This document shows, in pieces, positions 17,525 to 26,207 of a DNA stretch of 64,000 nt (its first letter is position 1; the number at the start of each line of letters is the position of its first letter). Position numbers and translations under genes: made by a program. The notes beneath the pieces are model-generated. The model had not been told where the DNA came from and did not search any database. It saw only the letters and a list, made by a program, of their open reading frames with translations. The stretch lies in assembly GCA_030745875.1 (NCBI GenBank), contig JASLNT010000129.1:1-64000 (forward strand). Direction: 5' to 3'. Source of the DNA: Phycisphaerae bacterium (GTDB lineage Bacteria > Planctomycetota > Phycisphaerae > SM23-33).

Positions 17525-18874
17525 CTATCTTGTGTCCGACTGGCGGACCTTTTCGGCGTCGACCAGCATGAATTTGATCTCAGCTTCAGTTGTCACTTCA
17601 CCATCGACACGAGCCGTGCATCTGCAATGTCCAATCCTGGGACGCACTCGCAGCGACTCGGCCTCAAGGACCAGGCGATCTCCAGGGCGAACGGGCTTGC
17701 GCATTCTTACGTTATCAATGGCCAGCAGAATAGCAACTTTGCCCGTCTTGGCCAGATCGCGACCCAACAGTATGCCCGAGAGCTGCGCCAAAGCCTCTAC
17801 AATCAACACACCAGGCATGATCGGATGGTTCGGATAGTGGCCTTGGAAGAAAGGTTCGTTTATGGTGACGTTTTTGACGGCGACGGCTCTCTGGTTGCCC
17901 TGTATCTCCAGCACGCGATCGATCATGAGGAACGGATAGCGATGCGGGAGGACGCCAATGATGTCATCAATGTCCATAGTTTCGGCAACCGCCCGGGCCG
18001 GAGGAGCCGCGCCAGCGAGTCTGTCGGCTAGCACGCTGACCAATTGATGATTCAGGTCATGACCGCTGCGTGAAGCCACAATGCGCCCGGTGATTCTCCT
18101 ACCCAACAACGAAAGATCGCCGATCAGATCGCAAACTTTGTGTCGCACCGGTTCGTCGGGCGTGATGAGTTTTCCGCCCATGAGTTCACCGGTGGGAGTG
18201 AAAACAAGTATTTCATTCTCAGTCAGGTGGCTCCCTACGCCAAGAGAACGCATGTGTTCGGCTTCGGCCTGGAGCAGGAAAGTTCTGGCCGGTGCGATCT
18301 CGGCCGCGTAGTCGTCAACGCCCAAATCAAACCGCAGCGTTTGTCGTCCGATACCGGGATTCTGGGCGTAATCCAGGTCGTAGATAATCTCCAACCTGTC
18401 GCCGGCTCCCGGCAACGCCGACAGCATCGACTGTCCGTTGGTTACAACGATCGGCTCGGCGATGGCGTATATGGCGGCTTCGGAAGCCTGTTCCTGGAGC
18501 CCGGCCTGTGCGATCGCATCGGTGAACACCTTGGCCGATCCGTCGGTATTGGGCGGTTCGGGGGTGTCGGTTTCGATCGTCAGGTTGTCGATCCCCATTC
18601 CCCAAACCGCCGAGAGAACGTGTTCGACGGTCTCTATGGCGACTTGCCCTTCAGCCAGGGACGTCCGTCGGTCTCTCTGGGCTGACTTACCGATATCGGC
18701 GGGTATTCGCACAGGCGGGTCGACGTCCGTCCGCAGGAACGCAACCCCGCTGTCGGGTTGAGCCGGGACGAACCGCATGGCACAGTCCTGCCCACTGAAC
18801 AGGCCCGGGCCCTCGACCGTTGCGGTCTTCTTAATTGTCTTCTGTTTGGACAAGTGATTCGAGCCTCGCTTCAA
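17525..18874 (-). CDS. lpxC/fabZ: Bifunctional UDP-3-O-acyl-GlcNAc deacetylase / 3-hydroxyacyl-ACP dehydratase
   Basis: The protein fuses two enzymes in 449 residues. The LpxC part (about 10-295) deacetylates UDP-3-O-acyl-GlcNAc, the committed step of lipid A synthesis. It has the zinc histidine H85 in VEHVLSA, the HKVCD motif (HKxxD) and SGHDLNH. The FabZ part (about 305-449) dehydrates 3-hydroxyacyl-ACP in fatty acid elongation and carries LPHRYPFLMID and PGVLIVEALAQLSG with the catalytic His and Glu. This fusion occurs in Bacteroidetes, Chlorobi and planctomycetes. The start overlaps the 3' end of lpxD by 44 bases; a TTG seven codons in (giving MSKQKTIKKT) is an equally plausible start. 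Both active sites look intact. Confidence 0.93.
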   Translation of the reverse strand: MKRGSNHLSKQKTIKKTATVEGPGLFSGQDCAMRFVPAQPDSGVAFLRTDVDPPVRIPADIGKSAQRDRRTSLAEGQVAIETVEHVLSAVWGMGIDNLTIETDTPEPPNTDGSAKVFTDAIAQAGLQEQASEAAIYAIAEPIVVTNGQSMLSALPGAGDRLEIIYDLDYAQNPGIGRQTLRFDLGVDDYAAEIAPARTFLLQAEAEHMRSLGVGSHLTENEILVFTPTGELMGGKLITPDEPVRHKVCDLIGDLSLLGRRITGRIVASRSGHDLNHQLVSVLADRLAGAAPPARAVAETMDIDDIIGVLPHRYPFLMIDRVLEIQGNQRAVAVKNVTINEPFFQGHYPNHPIMPGVLIVEALAQLSGILLGRDLAKTGKVAILLAIDNVRMRKPVRPGDRLVLEAESLRVRPRIGHCRCTARVDGEVTTEAEIKFMLVDAEKVRQSDTR

Positions 18875-19874
18875 TCGTCCGTACTTGCTTGATTAGTTCC
18901 GGCAGATCTCTCAGAGCACGTAGTTCGCGTAACGTTCGCCTGCGGTCGTGTGCGGGAATTCCGGCGACGTTTTCACCGTCATCGAGATTCGAAGCAACCG
19001 CCGCAAACGCCGAACACTGCACTTCATTACCAACAACTATATTGTCGCGAAAACCGGCATGTCCTCCGGCGACGACATAATTGCCCAGTTTCACACTGCC
19101 TGCAACTCCGACCTGGGCGCACAGAAGACAACCTTCACCCACTTGCACGTTGTGGGCTACCTGGACGAGATTGTCGATTTTAGATCCCGCCCCGACAATT
19201 GTGGACCCGAACTTCGCTCGGTCTACACAACTGCAGGCTCCAATCTCGACTTCGTCTTCGATAATCACGTTGCCTATGTGCGGTATCTTTTGATGGACTC
19301 CTTCAACGGTATCGTATCCGAATCCGTCGGCCCCGATAACGCTGTTTGGCCCTATGATCACCCGATTCCCTATTACGCACCTGTCGAGAACCACGACACC
19401 TTGCTGAAGCGTGCTTTCCGAACCGATGGTGACGTTTCCTGCGATACAAACATTAGCGTGTAGAACTACGCCGGGACCTATCTTTGTCCCGGGTCCTATC
19501 GTCACACCCGGACCGACGGACACATCGTCAGCCAATTCAGCCTGGGGGGACACCTGTGCCGACGCGTCAACTCCGACAACCGGACCACTGTACTCCGGGG
19601 CCATGGCTCCAAGGACCTTGGCCACAGCGAGCTTAACGTTGTCGACAAGCAACAGGCACATGGGCGCATCGCTAACCGGATCGCTTACGATGGCGCATCC
19701 GGCGCGGCTGTCGACAAGACGGGATGCGAATCGCTTGTCGACAGCAAATGTGATATCTGAGGGTCCGGCCTGATCCAGGGCCGCCATTGAATCTATCTGC
19801 ACCTCGTCGGACCCCAGGACCTCGGCGCCCAATAGCTGGGCAATGTATCGAACTGTCAGTGTCTTTTCGCTCAT
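18831..19874 (-). CDS. lpxD: UDP-3-O-acylglucosamine N-acyltransferase
   Basis: LpxD adds the second hydroxyacyl chain to UDP-3-O-acyl-glucosamine in lipid A synthesis. The 347-residue protein has the N-terminal uridine-binding domain (LTVRYIAQLLGAEVLG, DITFAVD), then a left-handed beta-helix of hexapeptide repeats (such as VTIGPGTKIGPGVVLHANVCI) and a C-terminal helix. The catalytic histidine lies in the NLVQVAHNVQVG segment, followed by GGHAGFRDN. The ATG at 19874 (MSEKTLTV) is preferred over one nine codons upstream by comparison with the family. Its end overlaps lpxC/fabZ, so the two are probably translationally coupled. A gap of 113 bases separates it from skp. Confidence 0.93.
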   Translation of the reverse strand: MSEKTLTVRYIAQLLGAEVLGSDEVQIDSMAALDQAGPSDITFAVDKRFASRLVDSRAGCAIVSDPVSDAPMCLLLVDNVKLAVAKVLGAMAPEYSGPVVGVDASAQVSPQAELADDVSVGPGVTIGPGTKIGPGVVLHANVCIAGNVTIGSESTLQQGVVVLDRCVIGNRVIIGPNSVIGADGFGYDTVEGVHQKIPHIGNVIIEDEVEIGACSCVDRAKFGSTIVGAGSKIDNLVQVAHNVQVGEGCLLCAQVGVAGSVKLGNYVVAGGHAGFRDNIVVGNEVQCSAFAAVASNLDDGENVAGIPAHDRRRTLRELRALRDLPELIKQVRTIEARLESLVQTEDN

Positions 19875-19987
19875 GTCGTTTGACGCAATACTAACAAACA
19901 CAAAGGGCGTGCTTCAAGATCGCCTCAAAAGCATCACCGCAGTTGCCGCCTTTCTCGGAGCGAATCGCCATAGATCGCCTGTTCGGG

Positions 19988-20590
19988 TCAGGGCTTGGCT
20001 CGATATGACGCATTCAAACTCGAAAGTACGCTGGCGGTTATGTCGACCGAGTCGTCGCTGTAGACAACTTGTCTCTGCGAGATTTCCGCACGCATATCAG
20101 TAGTGCTGGCGGCCCGCAACTTACCCCGGTGCTGGTGAAGAACTACTTTGAAACCGCGACTCTTGGCAACGATACCGATGGCCTTTTGCACTTCGACGTA
20201 CATCTCCCGCGTCAACTTCTGGTGCCTGCGCATGGCCTTGCTCTGTTCGAACTTCAACCACGCCTCGCGATTGATCACAAGACGCTGGCTTTCGGCGAAG
20301 CGCTGTTCGAATTCCTCTGAACCAACGGTCAGGAGTTTGAGCTCCTTGTTCAGATTATCGATGGCTTCGGTGCGCTTGTTGGCTTCGCTCTCAATCCGAC
20401 CTCGCTCTTTGTTGAGTTCGGCGGTGAGGTCTTTGGCTTTCTGGCAGTTATTGAGGATTTCCACGACATTGCACACCGCAACGGGTCCTCCGCCCGCCCG
20501 GGCACCGGGCTGAGCGTCAAGGTGAGTTGCTGCAATGAGACCGGCGATTACGGTAAGACCTACGATGAGTATAAGCTGTGATGACTTCAT
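19988..20590 (-). CDS. Skp/OmpH family periplasmic chaperone
   Basis: The 200-residue protein has a signal peptide (SSQLILIVGLTVIAGLIAATHLDAQ) and then the Skp pattern. A short strand AVCNVVEILNNC is followed by a long charged coiled coil (about 55-150, including KDLTAELNKERGRIESEANKRTEAI) and a return to AIGIVAKSRGFKVVLH. Skp holds unfolded outer-membrane proteins in the periplasm on their way to BamA, whose gene ends 13 bases upstream. The start at 20590 is backed by GGAGAG a few bases upstream; a longer frame reaching into bamA lacks that support. The end (ITASVLSSLNASYRAKP) is usual for the planctomycete form. Confidence 0.85.
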   Translation of the reverse strand: MKSSQLILIVGLTVIAGLIAATHLDAQPGARAGGGPVAVCNVVEILNNCQKAKDLTAELNKERGRIESEANKRTEAIDNLNKELKLLTVGSEEFEQRFAESQRLVINREAWLKFEQSKAMRRHQKLTREMYVEVQKAIGIVAKSRGFKVVLHQHRGKLRAASTTDMRAEISQRQVVYSDDSVDITASVLSSLNASYRAKP

Positions 20591-20603
20591 ATTTGTCTCT
20601 CCA

Positions 20604-22892
20604 TCAGAACATCCATCCCAGCGAGAACGAGAAGACCTGCAGATCATCCTGCTGATCTTTCGCCAGTGGGATTGCAAAATCGAAACTCATGGGCATGGGA
20701 CCGAAAATCGGAACAATCCAACGAATACCAACACCGACAGAAGCGCGATAAGTTGTCAGGCTGAAATCTGTCTCAACCGTTCCACTGTCCAGGAACACCA
20801 CGCCGCGGACATCTCTGCCGAAAACCGGGAAGGAGTATTCTCCGCCCAGAAACACCATGACATCACCGCCGACGGGATCGGCTTTAACACCGTTCCGCGG
20901 GCTGATTCCGCGATAGTCAAAGCCTCTGATCGATCCCATTCCACCACCGTAGAATCGCTCGAAAACAGGCGCGTCACCGGCGATGGCGCCGACAGAGGAT
21001 CTGGCGGCCAGTATGTGTTTGCGGTCCTGGGAGTCCACCAGCAGCGTGTGGTAACGGCTGTACGCGGCCCGAAAGACGGTGAAGTTGAAATCGCCGCCGA
21101 CCTGTTCAACACTGAAACGCAACCGGTCTCCGGAAGACGGAAGCCAGCGGCTGTCGGTGCGGTCTCGAACGAGCGAACCTTTGAGTCCGGCGATCAGATG
21201 CGTTCCGTTGACCGACATGAACTCGGGAGGCGCCAATGTGTCTACATCGCTGATCTTAACGCCCTCGACACGTGCAGCCAACTCACCGTACCAGCGATTC
21301 TTGAATCTGTGTCCGACGCTGACAACGGCTCCGAGGCGGGATTCATCATAATCCTCCCGATTTCGCGAAAACGCGAACGCCTTTGCTCCGGCGGAATACG
21401 GCAGATCGAAGAGCATCGGGTCGAACCACTCTACGTGATATCGCATCAGTTCAACGCCCGGCTGGGCGACAACCGAGAAGGTTTGCCCCGCGCCCTTCCA
21501 GCCTTGGGCGGTCATAAACTCGCGCCAACTTTTGGGCCAGTTGAGAATATCAAAGTTCCTCTGCCTGAACGAGACATTTCCCAGCAGTCCGTGGTTGGAG
21601 CTGATCCCGGCTCCGATCAGGAACTCAGCGGTCTTGCCCTCTGTGATTTCGACCAGAGCGTTTCTTCGCCCGGGCTCGCGCCCCACAGGCGTTATTTCCA
21701 CCGAATCGAACAACCCAAGTTCCTTCAGGCGGTGCTTGGATTGCTCTATGGCCACCGTGTTGAACAGTTGTTCCGGGAACACCTTCATCTGACGCCGGAT
21801 AACCCGATCCTGGGTGACGTTATTGCCCCGGATGATCACCTCGCCGACGCGATACTGATCAGACTCGCTGATGTTGTATATCACGTCCACCAGACCGGGC
21901 TTGACCTTGAACCTCTTGGCTGGAGACACCGCCGCGCCAATGTATCCGACACGTCCGTATTTCTCCTTAAGGCGCCGCGTATCAAAATCCTGATCCTCGG
22001 AGGTGTAGAAGGCCCCGCTGCGCAGCTTGAGATTCTTGACCAATTCCTTATCGTCAAATATCTTGCTGCCTTTGAAAGTGACCTTGTTGACCCGATATCG
22101 CTGATTCTGGCGAATCACGTACGTCAGCGTTATTCGGGACTTGTCGTCGGAATACTCGAGCTGGCGTAGGACTTCGGCGTCGAGGAACCCGTCTGCAACA
22201 TACAGGTTGCGAAGCGTGATAATGTCGCGATCGACCTTTTCCTTGTCGTAATATCCCGCCACAAAAGGCCACATTTTCCGCCACGTCTCGATCTTGAATT
22301 TCAGTTTCATCGACGAGAAGTGCGTGTTGCCCTTGAACTTGATCCTGCGGATGGTGACCCTGGGTCCTTCAACGATCTTGTAAACGACTTTCCCGTCGCC
22401 CTTGACAACAGTAACGCGGGCTCGAGCGAAGCCTTCGGTGTTGTACTTAGCCTCAATGGCCTTGAGCCCCTCGTCAATCTTGGTTCCATCCAACGCGTCG
22501 TTCTGCCGGAAGGTAAGCTCCTTCTGGAGTTCCCCGGCGCCTATCGACTTGTTGCCGACAAACACCAGCGCCGTCACCAGCGGAAGTTCCTGGACCGCGT
22601 ACTTGACGATGTAACCCTTATTGGTTTCGGTGATTGTAGCCTTGACAGAAGCAAACTGCCCGGTCTTCAGAAGCCTTTGCTTGTCCTGACGAACAGTATC
22701 CTCTTCATATGCGGCGCCGACCCTGGTCTGGATGTGTATTCTTATCGCACCATCCGGAACCTGTTTGTTGCCCGCAATCTCAACCTTAATAACCGTGTTC
22801 GGCGTCGGTGCGGCTTGGACCGGTATAGTCCCGGCAAGCGTTGCTGCGACGAGAACCGCCAATATCCATAAAACTCTTGTATTCCTTTTCAC
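20604..22892 (-). CDS. bamA: Outer membrane protein assembly factor BamA
   Basis: BamA is the core of the machine that inserts beta-barrels into the outer membrane. The 762-residue protein has a signal peptide (to about residue 27) and a series of POTRA domains (about 30-420), for example NKGYIVKYAVQELPLVTALVFVGN and the later GEVIIRGNNVTQDRVIRRQM. A C-terminal 16-strand barrel (about 430-762) includes GRDVRGVVFLDSGTV, GVGIRWIVPIFGPMPMSFDFAIP and an aromatic final residue (SLGWMF), as the barrel signal requires. The start is GTG with AGGAG eight bases upstream. It opens the operon bamA-skp-lpxD-lpxC/fabZ-oxidoreductase and has a good promoter at 22972-23000. Confidence 0.95.
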   Translation of the reverse strand: MKRNTRVLWILAVLVAATLAGTIPVQAAPTPNTVIKVEIAGNKQVPDGAIRIHIQTRVGAAYEEDTVRQDKQRLLKTGQFASVKATITETNKGYIVKYAVQELPLVTALVFVGNKSIGAGELQKELTFRQNDALDGTKIDEGLKAIEAKYNTEGFARARVTVVKGDGKVVYKIVEGPRVTIRRIKFKGNTHFSSMKLKFKIETWRKMWPFVAGYYDKEKVDRDIITLRNLYVADGFLDAEVLRQLEYSDDKSRITLTYVIRQNQRYRVNKVTFKGSKIFDDKELVKNLKLRSGAFYTSEDQDFDTRRLKEKYGRVGYIGAAVSPAKRFKVKPGLVDVIYNISESDQYRVGEVIIRGNNVTQDRVIRRQMKVFPEQLFNTVAIEQSKHRLKELGLFDSVEITPVGREPGRRNALVEITEGKTAEFLIGAGISSNHGLLGNVSFRQRNFDILNWPKSWREFMTAQGWKGAGQTFSVVAQPGVELMRYHVEWFDPMLFDLPYSAGAKAFAFSRNREDYDESRLGAVVSVGHRFKNRWYGELAARVEGVKISDVDTLAPPEFMSVNGTHLIAGLKGSLVRDRTDSRWLPSSGDRLRFSVEQVGGDFNFTVFRAAYSRYHTLLVDSQDRKHILAARSSVGAIAGDAPVFERFYGGGMGSIRGFDYRGISPRNGVKADPVGGDVMVFLGGEYSFPVFGRDVRGVVFLDSGTVETDFSLTTYRASVGVGIRWIVPIFGPMPMSFDFAIPLAKDQQDDLQVFSFSLGWMF

Positions 22893-22915
22893 AGCCTGCT
22901 CCTGCAGTTATCCTG

Positions 22916-22938
22916 TCAGACGCCCCGCCGAGCGACGC
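22916..22938 (-). promoter_or_regulatory. Recurrent leader element GCGTCGCTCG...GGCGTCTGA (copy 1, bamA)
   Basis: In the sense of the bamA mRNA the leader reads GCGTCGCTCG, a few bases, then GGCGTCTGA, ending 23 bases before the GTG start codon. The same two blocks occur at 58615-58635, and the second block also at 27179-27202. Here AGACGC just upstream could pair with GCGTCT to form a 6-bp stem. The function is unknown. Confidence 0.35.
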
Positions 22939-22971
22939 GTCTTCGGCCGAAAGGGTTTTACCACCAGCAGA

Positions 22972-23000
22972 ACCATACTTCGGGCCAACCTGATTGTCAA
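22972..23000 (-). promoter_or_regulatory. Putative sigma-70 promoter of the bamA-skp-lpx operon
   Basis: On the minus strand a perfect TTGACA (22995-23000) is followed after 17 bases by TATGGT (22972-22977). The bamA GTG codon lies about 80 bases downstream. The leader carries the GGCGTCTGA element also found before two other transcription units. Confidence 0.7.
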
Positions 23001-23136
23001 TCTAAAAACAACCCCGCAGCCCTTGACAACCGTCGCCTCGGGCATGTAGGCTTGGAGACACAAACATTTCTCCAACAAGGTTCAAGTGCATGAGTGAAAA
23101 AACGTTAGGCGTTATAGATATCGGGAGCAGCTGAAC

Positions 23137-24249
23137 ATGTCGGAAGAACCATTGCAGGTGGCCGTAATCGGGTTGGGCGGTTTTGGACGCCAGGCTCTCG
23201 AAGCAATAGCCTGCAGCGAGTCCGTGCAACTTGTCGGTGTCGCCGATCGGGAGCAATTCGCCGCCGAGCAGGCCGCGTCCATAGGGGGCGCTCCGGCCTA
23301 TAGTGATTACCGATCATGCCTAGCCGAGACCAGGCCCGCAGCGGTATGCCTGGACGTGTCGCCAAAAGCCGCCTGCGAACTGATCCCCGCGTGCGCCCAG
23401 AGGGGTGTCCATGTGTGGAAAAGCGTTCCCCTGGCGCGTAATCTCGAAGACGCCGTCCTGATGGTGAGAACCATGTCAGACGCATCACTGAAACTCACCG
23501 TCGGAACGCGGAGACGATTTGACGACTGCTACTGCAGGGCCTGGAAGATGCGACAAAGGGTCGGTGAGGCCTTCCTGGCGAGGGCCCACTACCTGTTTAA
23601 CTGGGGACCTGAACTGGGATGGAGAGGCGATAAGGAATCGGCCGGAGGAGGCGCGCTGCTGGAATTGGGCTATCATCCGGCTGACCTGCTTGTCTGGATG
23701 CTTGGGCTGCCAGAAGAAGTCTACGGATTCTCCGCAAGCATCAGCACGCCCCCGGACGACAATCAACTTCAGGCGGTCTACGACACCGACGACACCGCGG
23801 CGGCTATACTCCGGTTCGCTAGCGGGTGCATGGCGTCTGTCGTGACTACTCGACGCAGCGGACCTATGAGCGAAGCCCTCTGCCTCCACGGTCTGGACGG
23901 ATCAATGGAGGTAAGCGCCGACAGTTGTCTTGTCCGAGATCCCGACGGGAACGTAATCGATCGGACCGAATGCTCAAGCCCCCCGCTGGAGGCGTCTGTA
24001 AGACAGTTGGAGGCGTTCGTTCAGTCCGTTCGAGATGAAGCGGACACCTACCCCTGCTCGGGATGGGAGAACCTTCTGACCATGGCGGTAATGGAAGCGA
24101 TCTATCTGTCGGATCGCACCGGACAGCCCGAGAGTCCCGCACGCCTGCTGGAAAGTCATAATCTCAAACTCGAAGACTGCATGCAGTGCACGCGGCCGGA
24201 CGCAGAGGAAACGCCTAAAGGCGAATCGCCCGATGTAACAGATGAGTAG
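23137..24249 (+). CDS. Gfo/Idh/MocA family oxidoreductase
   Basis: The 370-residue cytoplasmic protein shows an N-terminal NAD(P)-binding Rossmann fold (VAVIGLGGFGRQALEAIA) and the family C-terminal sheet domain. The usual EKP segment reads VWKSVPLARNLEDAV, so the motif lysine may be shifted or missing. The substrate-side region has ALLELGYHPADLLVWMLG, with a histidine in the expected place. The substrate is not identifiable; sugars, inositols and their derivatives are usual. A GGGAG sequence precedes the ATG. It is a single gene, convergent with surE after only 6 bases, and is distinct from the lpx-linked relative at 16441 and the Tat-exported one at 59136. Confidence 0.8.
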   Translation: MSEEPLQVAVIGLGGFGRQALEAIACSESVQLVGVADREQFAAEQAASIGGAPAYSDYRSCLAETRPAAVCLDVSPKAACELIPACAQRGVHVWKSVPLARNLEDAVLMVRTMSDASLKLTVGTRRRFDDCYCRAWKMRQRVGEAFLARAHYLFNWGPELGWRGDKESAGGGALLELGYHPADLLVWMLGLPEEVYGFSASISTPPDDNQLQAVYDTDDTAAAILRFASGCMASVVTTRRSGPMSEALCLHGLDGSMEVSADSCLVRDPDGNVIDRTECSSPPLEASVRQLEAFVQSVRDEADTYPCSGWENLLTMAVMEAIYLSDRTGQPESPARLLESHNLKLEDCMQCTRPDAEETPKGESPDVTDE

Positions 24250-24255
24250 AACCCC

Positions 24256-25026
24256 CTAACTCACGTCGCTCCAGTCAAGTTCCGCAAGCTCGGCCAGGCG
24301 GTCGTCCCTGGTCATATCGATTCGAAGCGGCGTGACAGTGATATTGCCTTCGTGCAGACAGCCCACGTCGGAGTCTTCGTGGTGATCCGGGCCATATGAG
24401 TAATCGTCACTGAGCCTCCAGGTCTCCCGCCCGTCTGGCCCTACCTGACGAATGTAAGTGTCGTGTATCTCACCGTCCGACTGATGAACAACGCTCAAAC
24501 CGCACGGACGCCCCGGAGTGTGAAGGTCGGGGATATTGACGTTCGTAAGATCGCCCGGCGACATGCCCGCGTCGAGCAGATGGTCTAGCACTTTGCGACA
24601 AAGAACCGCTGCGCGGACGAAATCAGGCGGGCGGTCTTTACCAACGGCGGAAAATGCGACAGCCGGTATTCCCATCATCGCCGCCTCAGCCGCCGCAGCA
24701 ACCGTTCCGGAATAGAACAGGTTGACCCCTACATTAGAGTTATCGTTAATTCCGGTCACCACCAGATCGGGACGCTCGTCGAGCAATTCGCGAATCGCCA
24801 GACGCACACAGTCCGCCGGGCGACCGTCGACGCTAATGCCCGCGAACTCCGCGAGTTCGACGTGCCCAACCGCCATCGCCGTCTGCAAAGTTATCGCATG
24901 CGCCGACGCCGATTGGGGCCCGTGCGGGGCGACAACCGAAACATCTCCCATATCCGCCACCGCCGAATGAAGCGCCGCAAGCCCCGGGGCCAGTATGCCG
25001 TCGTCATTGCTTATCAGAATCCGCAT
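24256..25026 (-). CDS. surE: 5'/3'-nucleotidase SurE
   Basis: SurE is a metal-dependent phosphatase acting on nucleoside 5'- and 3'-monophosphates. The 256-residue protein has the signature start MRILISNDDGILAPGL with the metal-binding NDDG, the PHGPQSASAHAITL segment, the VTGINDNSNVG loop and SGTVAAAAEAAMMGIPAVAFS. The start at 25026 is chosen because it matches the universal MRILxxNDDG opening; an ATG eight codons earlier has no support. It follows the LTxxQ protein genes by 45 bases on the same strand and may be transcribed with them. It converges on the oxidoreductase at 23137-24249. Confidence 0.93.
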   Translation of the reverse strand: MRILISNDDGILAPGLAALHSAVADMGDVSVVAPHGPQSASAHAITLQTAMAVGHVELAEFAGISVDGRPADCVRLAIRELLDERPDLVVTGINDNSNVGVNLFYSGTVAAAAEAAMMGIPAVAFSAVGKDRPPDFVRAAVLCRKVLDHLLDAGMSPGDLTNVNIPDLHTPGRPCGLSVVHQSDGEIHDTYIRQVGPDGRETWRLSDDYSYGPDHHEDSDVGCLHEGNITVTPLRIDMTRDDRLAELAELDWSDVS

Positions 25027-25071
25027 AATAGTATCAGCGAAGCCTCCCACGGGCCTCGGGGAACTCTGTCC

Positions 25072-26088
25072 TTAGTTGGGAGTCTTGGTCCGGGAGGCCT
25101 TGGGCGGAGTCGGGCTGGATTTTCTGGACGATGTTCCGCTCGAACGTCTGGAAGACTTCGAAGACCTGTAGCGCGACGATCTTGAACTGTTGGCCTTGCG
25201 TTGCTCGTCGGTCAACACCTTTTCGGACACTTCAGCACGTAACTTGCGGGCGTACTCGCTTGTACTGTACTTGTACATCGCCTTTCTGATGGAGTCGCGA
25301 TCCTTGTCGAGCTGTCTGTATTTGGCGTACAGTTCGCTCTTGCGTTTCGTGGCCTGGTTGCACAGTTCGCGGATCTGCTCCTTTTGAGCGTCGGTGAGTT
25401 TGACTCGGTAGAATGATCTGACCGTACTGTCGGCCAGGTACTGGGTCTCCCCTCTTTGGCGCGTTTCGGGAGTAAGGAGTTCCTGAACGCTCTTCTGCAG
25501 TTCTCTCCTTACAGTTGAAAGCACGTTGTCGGATTCTTCAGGTTTGGCCTGGACAACTTTCAAAGCCGCCGCTTCAAACTGCGCCGTCAAGTCGGCCTGC
25601 TGGGCCTTGGTCAGCCCGCCCCAGTAGCGATAGGTCGTCAAGCTCTTGAGATATTTAATGACGCTGGCTGTTCGCTGTTCGTCCGTGAACACGTTGTTCA
25701 GTTCGGCCTTGTGATCTAAGAGCAGTTCGGTGCGTTTATCGGTGTAAACGGCCTTCTGCTTATTGAGTGCGGCGATCTCTTTCTGCAGTACGGCGATTTT
25801 GTCGTCGACGACCTTTGTTTTCGGTGCGTAGACTTTGTCGTGGTCCATGAGATCCTTGTACTGTGCGATAAGGACCTTCTCTAGTTTGGCTTTCTGCTCG
25901 GGTCCGGGTTTGTACTGGTAGATATACCTCGACAGCGTACGCGATATCGCGGCCTTGGCGCGGGTCATCCAGTCATCCTCGCCTGTTTTCGCGGACGGCT
26001 CGGCGGCGGGCTGGGCCAAGGCGAACGTCGCGCAGAAAGTTGCAGAGACGACTAGTGCGGCTGCTATCCATTTAGCATTCCTGTTCAT
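25072..26088 (-). CDS. Secreted helical protein with repeated LTxxQ-like motifs (paralogue 2)
   Basis: This 338-residue exported protein has a signal peptide (AALVVSATFCATFALAQ). The mature part is highly charged and helical, with six spaced motifs of the LTxxQ type: KPGPEQK, FTDEQR, LTKAQQ, LTPETRQ, LTDAQK and LTDEQR. Such motifs characterise the periplasmic Spy/CpxP stress proteins, though this protein is much longer. The last 40 residues are a serine-arginine-lysine tail (SSRYRSSKSSRRSS), which may bind acidic polymers. The ATG at 26088 has AGGAG seven bases upstream. The next gene upstream is a clear paralogue. A chaperone-like or envelope-binding role is a guess. Confidence 0.7.
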   Translation of the reverse strand: MNRNAKWIAAALVVSATFCATFALAQPAAEPSAKTGEDDWMTRAKAAISRTLSRYIYQYKPGPEQKAKLEKVLIAQYKDLMDHDKVYAPKTKVVDDKIAVLQKEIAALNKQKAVYTDKRTELLLDHKAELNNVFTDEQRTASVIKYLKSLTTYRYWGGLTKAQQADLTAQFEAAALKVVQAKPEESDNVLSTVRRELQKSVQELLTPETRQRGETQYLADSTVRSFYRVKLTDAQKEQIRELCNQATKRKSELYAKYRQLDKDRDSIRKAMYKYSTSEYARKLRAEVSEKVLTDEQRKANSSRSSRYRSSKSSRRSSGTSSRKSSPTPPKASRTKTPN

Positions 26089-26207
26089 GGTGGTGCTCCT
26101 GAATTCTGACAACACAGCACATCGCCGAGCCGAGCCGATCCGCCCGGACCGATGCTGATGTCCGACATCATATTATCCCCTCGAAGTCCGTCCCATGCAA
26201 CATATCG

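Noticed and set aside
20535-22169. 544-codon plus-strand frame opposite bamA
   Set aside because: It is antisense to a well-supported bamA with POTRA and barrel features, so it is a reverse-strand artefact.
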